Part shown: in pieces, positions 59,800 to 64,000 of the stretch | How the letters are laid out: each line of letters opens with the position of its first letter | Position numbering within the stretch: the first letter of the stretch is position 1 | NCBI GenBank assembly: GCA_033439265.1 | Contig: JAVTVX010000031.1 | Coordinates: forward strand, 5,937,501 to 6,001,500 | Direction of reading: 5' to 3' | Source of the DNA: Dillenia suffruticosa | Lineage: Eukaryota; Streptophyta; Magnoliopsida; Dilleniales; Dilleniaceae | DNA length: 64,000 nucleotides | The notes under the pieces: generated by a model | The model's input: the letters and a program-made list of their open reading frames with translations, nothing else | What the model was told of the DNA's origin: nothing | The model's database searches: none | Translations under genes and position numbers: made by a program

Positions 59800-61158
59800 T
59801 AGATAAACCTTTGGAGTTTGCTGTCATAAACAAGTATTTCGAATTCGTCGTTCAATTTTTGGCTGACATCCGTTAGGTGGCCATAATCTCAATGAAAGTG
59901 ATAATACCTTATTCAGTCCTTCTTGAAGTCATCCTCTGGAAGGCACCCTGGCCACCTGATGTAAGGCTTGTTTCTTATTTTCTGCAAGATTTGACATGGA
60001 GTTTCATTCAGAGGTGTATAGTGATTGAACTTTCGACAAGGTGGTATTGCTGGCTGACAGCTTTTGGGAGAGGATTGCCAAGGAAAGTAGCTGTATTCAT
60101 TCCTATTGGTGGGTTTACTTTGACGCCTATCAAATGCCTCCACTTCCTCTATGGCTATGTACTTCTCGATGCGTGAGTAAAACTCTTGGATTGTGGATGG
60201 GGGTTCTTTGTAAATGAGGTCTTCATTCATAAAGGTCACACTGCCAAGGCTATGGAGTGATCCAAGCCCAAAACCTTCATCATTTATACTTTAAACTTTT
60301 CTAGAAAATCAGGGGCTCATCGTCCCTTTGTTATAGTAAAAGGAGGGAAGTAGATTTCCTCTTGGCTCGTGATTGATCATGAAATGGGTCTCAAATTGCT
60401 CTCTCAATTGGAAGAAACTTCTGAAATTGAATGGCAATAGCGAGTTGAATTAGGTTAGAGAATTCCCCTTCAAGATCATGAGAAAGTGCTTGCATATGGC
60501 GACATCGAACATGTCTCTTGAGATGATCACCGTGATGAAATGAGTAGTATGATTTCGGGGATTAGTCATTCCATCATATCTTTCAATAGATGAGAGGAGC
60601 ACATCTCGTGGCATTAGGTTTGTAGAAATCTTCAAGTCAAAGGGTGAAGCATTGAAGGCGTATTTAGCAGTCTCGTTTTGTCCGGCATTAGCACGCCTTA
60701 GTTCGACAACCATGAGATCTTCCACCTGGCTCCTCAAGTCGTCCGGATCGTGCTGAGAGGTTGCCGAGATTTCCTAATTCCCTCGGGGTTAAAGCTTGTG
60801 TAGGTGTAATTTCTCTGATCTCTGGGGAGACGATGATCCTTCTTATGGACAAGCGTGGCCAAGTTCTTCTAATTGCATGCTCATATCTTGAAGCTTCGAT
60901 TCAAGTCTCTCTGTTTGGGAGCGATGGACCCTATCAGGAGAGGCCGGAGAGGGGATCGAAACCGATTGGTTGTGTTGTTATATGACTTGTGGTCGGGTCT
61001 ATCCCTGAGGAGGTGATCCCGTTAGTTGAGTTTGGGCGACAGGAGTGTCCGTTGGGTTTGTCGGGGTTACTGGCTGATGAAATCCATTGGGTGGACGCTC
61101 GCCCATCAACTGCAGATACAGCTTTAGAGGTATTTTGGCTTTTTCTCTTTGGAGGCAT
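59800..61158 (-). pseudogene. gypsy gag (Tat-like, minus strand)
   Basis: It starts at the ATG at 61158 ('MPPKRKSQNTS', 98 nt after the primer site). Conserved gag segments follow with stops or shifts between: 'PFDLKISTNLMPRDVLLSSI' and 'ERYDGMTNPRNHTTHF' (about 60650-60540), 'MTFMNEDLIYKEPPSTIQEF' and 'YIAIEEVEAF' (60239-60140), and 'HYTPLNETPCQILQKIRNKP' (about 60020-59960). These correspond to 'L..YDG..DP..H...F' and 'YTPLN.....IL..I' in Tat-group gag. I did not find an intact zinc knuckle. Confidence 0.75.
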
Positions 61159-61210
61159 GATTACCGAAAATGCAATTAAGCAGAATACAAAATGAGTTTC
61201 TTCCAAACCT

Positions 61211-61230
61211 ATTCCCATGGACAGCGCCAA
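61211..61230 (-). other. Primer-binding site of the minus-strand gypsy element
   Basis: On the minus strand 'ttggcgctgtccatgggaat' follows directly after the LTR end, the usual form (TTGGCGC.GTC..TGGGAA) in Tat-group elements. Confidence 0.75.
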
Positions 61231-61981
61231 TGTATTGGAAATGGATTTAAACTCCACAAATAACTACTTCGTTGGCCTGAGGATGGGGTACTCCATAGAT
61301 AGCTGCTCCTCGACCTAAGGGTGGAGTCGATGTAACTGAAATTCCTCATCTGTCCCAGAAGATCGAACTTGAAAAAAATTGGTAGAGGTGGTTTTGGCGG
61401 AGAAGATTCTAATACTCAAATCAAAAAGAGTAGTTTTGAGAAAGAAAAAAAACTGACTTATAAGAGATTCAATAGCCCTGAGATGCCTCTATGTGATAAG
61501 TGTAAGTAGAAGAACGTACCTACTAGATTATCTCTGTATAGTATATATAGTCTGTGTATAGCAAATTCCGTATACCTTTAAGGGTGTATAAATCCTTATT
61601 TTTTGTAGAGAGAGATGAGGATTCTCTGAAATTACAAGAATGGAAGTCAAAGATTTCAAGGAGATTTAGAGTCCAGTCAGCTAAGAAATGTTTGAGTTCT
61701 TACGAAGATTTCCTACTTTAACAGGAGTGTCTATTGAGAATTGTTTCCTTCTTGAGAGAGATTTCTCTGAGAGTAGGGGGTAACAAAGTTGTTTTTGTAT
61801 TAATGAAACATACCCACTCAGGAGTGGGATGACCGGGATAGTTGAAAGGTATAAGTTAGTACTCGGTAGAGAGAGCACTCAATGGAGAGAGCACCTTGAG
61901 GGCCAAGAGCGTTCTCTATGGGCTTAGTGGACCCAGGCAATTTTGATCTTATGGTAATGTGCCTTTGACCATATACCATCA
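61231..61981 (-). repeat. 5' LTR of the minus-strand gypsy element
   Basis: The inner end is firm: TGTATTGGAAATGG on the plus strand abuts the primer site. The outer end is taken at 61981 ('atataccatca'), giving TGATGGTATATGG on the minus strand, but without a target duplication it is uncertain by tens of bases. A TATA-like 'ctatatatactatac' lies at about 61535-61550 on the minus strand. Confidence 0.6.
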
Positions 61982-62171
61982 TATATGATTTGTTGATTTA
62001 TAGAAAAAATAATTTCAGGCACGTGAAATCAAGTTTAGAGTGATTTGGGGAAAAAAGATAAATTTTTGTTAGCTTGCTGTATTAAAGAACTGAGAAATTA
62101 AAACAAATAATAGCAAAATAGAAATTGAATTATAATTTCATCCAAATATTTCCGGCCTCACCATGATATTT
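61982..62171. other. 3' flank of the germin-like gene
   Basis: AT-rich, without an ORF. No strong polyadenylation signal stands out. It separates the gene's stop codon from the gypsy LTR. Confidence 0.5.
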
Positions 62172-62964
62172 TCAGAATTTAGACTCAACATAATTGACAA
62201 CACTCTTTTCCACTTGGAAAGCCTTGACAAGAAGATCACTACTGATTTCAGGAGCAGAACCAAACACTGCATTTGCGATAGTAATAACTCCTGGATTTTG
62301 GCTGCTTAGGGCTGCGATGGCTACTGTATTTCCATCTCCAACATTTCTTTCGAAGTGGATGAGACCAATTGGGAAGACAAACACATCACCCTTTTGAAGG
62401 GCCTTTGTGATGAGCCGGTTCTCCGGGTTTGAGGTTACAAATCCCAATTCTAGGCTGCCTTCTATCACTGTCAAGATCTCTGAGCCGTGAGGATGTGTAT
62501 GGGGAGGATTAATGCCCCGGGGTGCATAATCAATGCAAGCAAGCGAGATGCCGAGAGATCAATGCGAGCAAGCGAGATGCCGAGAGTGTTAAGTCCTGGA
62601 ATTTGGGCTACCGTAACTGGGGTCACCTTCGAGGCAACTTGGTTGGATGTGTTGCCTGGTAAGTGAAGTCCACCGAAGAAGAAATCGTTGGCTTGAACCT
62701 GCTGAGGATCCTTGCATGCAAATCCATTCACCAACACTACAATACACAAGAAAAAAACTCAAGTTGGGTTTCGTGTGAAGGGAACATTTAGGCATGACTT
62801 TGCAAAATCCAAAAACCCATGAAAATTTGTACCAAAGTGATTGAAAATATACCTGCACTTTGTGGTTCTGCGACGCAGAAATCTTGAAGAGGACTTGGAT
62901 CAAATGCAAAGGTAATAGAAATTGAAGAAACAATAACAAGATTGATCACTAGCAAAGGCGCCAT
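62172..62964 (-). pseudogene. Germin-like protein gene, frameshifted by a 29-bp duplication
   Basis: Exon 1 (62964-62853) encodes a signal peptide and the germin start ('MAPLLVINLVIVSS', 'AFDPSPLQDFCVA'). A GT-AG intron (62852-62737) follows. Exon 2 (62736-62172) carries the second conserved Cys ('VNGFACKDP'), an N-glycosylation site ('NTSN'), cupin motif 1 with metal-binding 'HTHPHGSE' and cupin motif 2 ('[16 protein letters not shown]' with its His). GLPs are secreted Mn-binding cupins of the cell wall, often oxalate oxidase- or superoxide dismutase-like and linked to stress responses. The length without the duplication (about 216 residues) is normal for the family, and the style fits GLP subfamily 1. 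A 29-bp tandem duplication at 62529-62586 shifts the frame just before motif 1, giving an early stop at about 62471. The downstream frame is intact to the TGA at 62172. The rest is well conserved, so the lesion is recent or an assembly error. Confidence 0.92.
62529..62586 (-). repeat. 29-bp tandem duplication in the germin-like exon 2
   Basis: 'atcaatgcaagcaagcgaga' plus 'tgccgagag' (62529-62557) is repeated at 62558-62586 with one difference (a/g at the ninth base). 29 is not a multiple of three, so the reading frame moves by two bases. Confidence 0.95.
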
Positions 62965-63088
62965 TTCAAACTCTTAAGCTAAGAAGTGTTAACGTGTAAT
63001 GGGAAATTTGAAGAAAGCTAGCTTTTAAAAACTTGTTAACAAGAGAGAGAATTGAGAGATGTGGATGAAAATTATGGGATGGCTAATG

Positions 63089-63096
63089 TTTATATA
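63089..63096 (-). promoter_or_regulatory. TATA box of the germin-like gene
   Basis: 'TATATAAA' on the minus strand lies 125 bp upstream of the ATG, giving a leader of roughly 95 nt if transcription starts about 30 bp downstream. The position is usual for a plant GLP promoter. Confidence 0.65.
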
Positions 63097-63109
63097 GAGG
63101 AAGAGATTT

Positions 63110-64000
63110 CGGCGTCCTTGGTCTGAGAGCTAGACCAGGTCGTGTGTCCTTTCCTTCATCCGATGAAGCCGAGTACAAATACTTTATTTACTAAAACACG
63201 CCACTTGGCTAATTACCCATTAATTATTATGGAGGTCCTGCTCATATTTCCTTTGTTTATCACACCAAAAAATATATATATATATTTCCTTTCTTTAATA
63301 TGTAGAGACCAACTTGACGAGAATTGGTCGTCCAAGCAATCATTAGACTTGAATATTTTTTTTGTTTTTATTTTATTTAAAAGATATCCAATAACAAGAA
63401 AGTAATAGAAGACAATGTCAATGTTTTGAAATTCCAATTGGGGGTGCAATCTGGCTCAACCAAATTCCTATTTTATGGTTCTGTCACATGTCAACACATT
63501 CCAACTCAAATATGGGTTGAATGTGTGTACAAATTTCAACCCGATATAAAAAAGAATATATTATCACACTTTCAAAGTTAACTTAAATTCTCTCTTTAAA
63601 AATTTTTAAATAGTTTCTCTTTTAAAAACTTCAATTTTGATCGTCTCTCTTAAATTAATTTCATTATTTTCTCGCAATAGATTTCAATACATTAGTTTCC
63701 CTTTCTAAAAAACTATAAAAGCATATCCATTTTCTCTCTCTGGAAAATGTCCAAGTTTGATTCTCTGTCCAAATTTTAATATATTTGTTTCAGGTTTTCC
63801 TATTTAAAGGAATAGATTGTATCTCAAAAACCATGCACCATTGGTTCTCTCTCACAAAAAAAAAAAAAAAAAAAAAGACCTCCATAAATTTTTTCACTCA
63901 TATGATTCTTTTTCTTTAAATTTACACAAATTTGATTTCTTTCTATAAAAATCTTTTTAATTAAAATTTCCTCTAGTTTCAAGTTTTCTGCTTTTAAAAA
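63110..64000. other. Upstream flank of the germin-like gene, T-rich degenerate repeat
   Basis: No gene was recognised. 63580-64000 is made of loosely repeated 'tttctctcttaaa' / 'ttttaaaaacttcaattttg' phrases, with a pure A-run at about 63857-63876. The ORFs at 63142-63449 on both strands overlap each other and lack domains. Confidence 0.5.

Larger units (their letters stand above)
59276..61981 (-). mobile_element. Truncated minus-strand Ty3/gypsy element (Tat-like)
   Basis: Reading on the minus strand from 61981: an LTR, a primer site, gag and a protease start, then truncation near 59276. Reverse transcriptase, integrase and the second LTR are missing. It lies between the copia gag fragment and the germin-like gene, and its LTR outer end is within about 190 bp of that gene's stop codon. 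Confidence 0.75.

Noticed and set aside
62471..62749. Reading the shifted frame after the duplication as a genuine alternative C-terminus
   Set aside because: The conserved cupin motifs continue in the other frame right after the duplication, so the shifted tail is out of frame.

Overview
This window is plant nuclear DNA, probably from an angiosperm, and is almost entirely transposable elements inserted into one another. The sequence is AT-rich with long intron-like stretches. The recognisable coding remnants are plant CACTA (En/Spm) transposases, Ty3/gypsy gag and protease, a Ty1/copia gag start and a LINE reverse transcriptase. The only host-type gene I can support is a two-exon germin-like protein (GLP) on the minus strand at 62172-62964. 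A 29-bp tandem duplication that shifts its reading frame appears to have broken it. Species cannot be determined by reading.

Layout. 1-1430: inverted subterminal repeats of a CACTA element whose other end lies at 30.4-31.68 kb. 1434-10862: a cluster of long LTRs of the TGTAACA...GGGCGTGACA type. LTR C (1434-7605) is split by a clean solo LTR A (2594-5579, 5-bp duplication AAGTA), and LTR D (7606-10862) lies in the opposite direction. 10.9-21.2 kb: degenerate transposon sequence, including minus-strand pieces resembling Ulp1-associated transposon proteins (13.0-15.5 kb), a plus-strand 'plant transposon protein' remnant (17.65-18.78 kb) and several small tandem repeats. 21.97-25.5 kb: a TNP2-type CACTA transposase pseudogene with a SINE in one intron. 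28.7-30.2 kb: a Transposase_24 (Ptta/En/Spm) pseudogene, then subterminal repeats and a CACTA terminus ending at 31676.

32.29-49.9 kb holds the best resolved structure, a three-level nest. A Transposase_24 exon of an outer CACTA element is split by an Athila/Tat-like gypsy element (32400-49813, duplication GATGG). That element's 5' LTR is in turn split by a 10-kb CACTA element (32568-42570, duplication TGT). The inner CACTA carries both classical genes (a TNP2-type transposase with a few stops and one frameshift, and a TnpA-like coiled-coil gene), large palindromic subterminal arrays and a striking GC-rich tandem block. The gypsy element retains gag and protease but has lost reverse transcriptase and integrase.

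50.8-64.0 kb: a minus-strand LINE remnant; a copia 5' LTR with tRNA-Met primer site; an open, unrecognised ORF of about 170 codons split by the 3.8-kb LTR B (54845-58618); a copia gag start (59175); a truncated minus-strand gypsy element (gag, protease, primer site, LTR); the GLP gene; and a T-rich flank. Most of these parts do not cooperate functionally. They record successive insertions, and only the two genes of the inner CACTA look like components of one working system.
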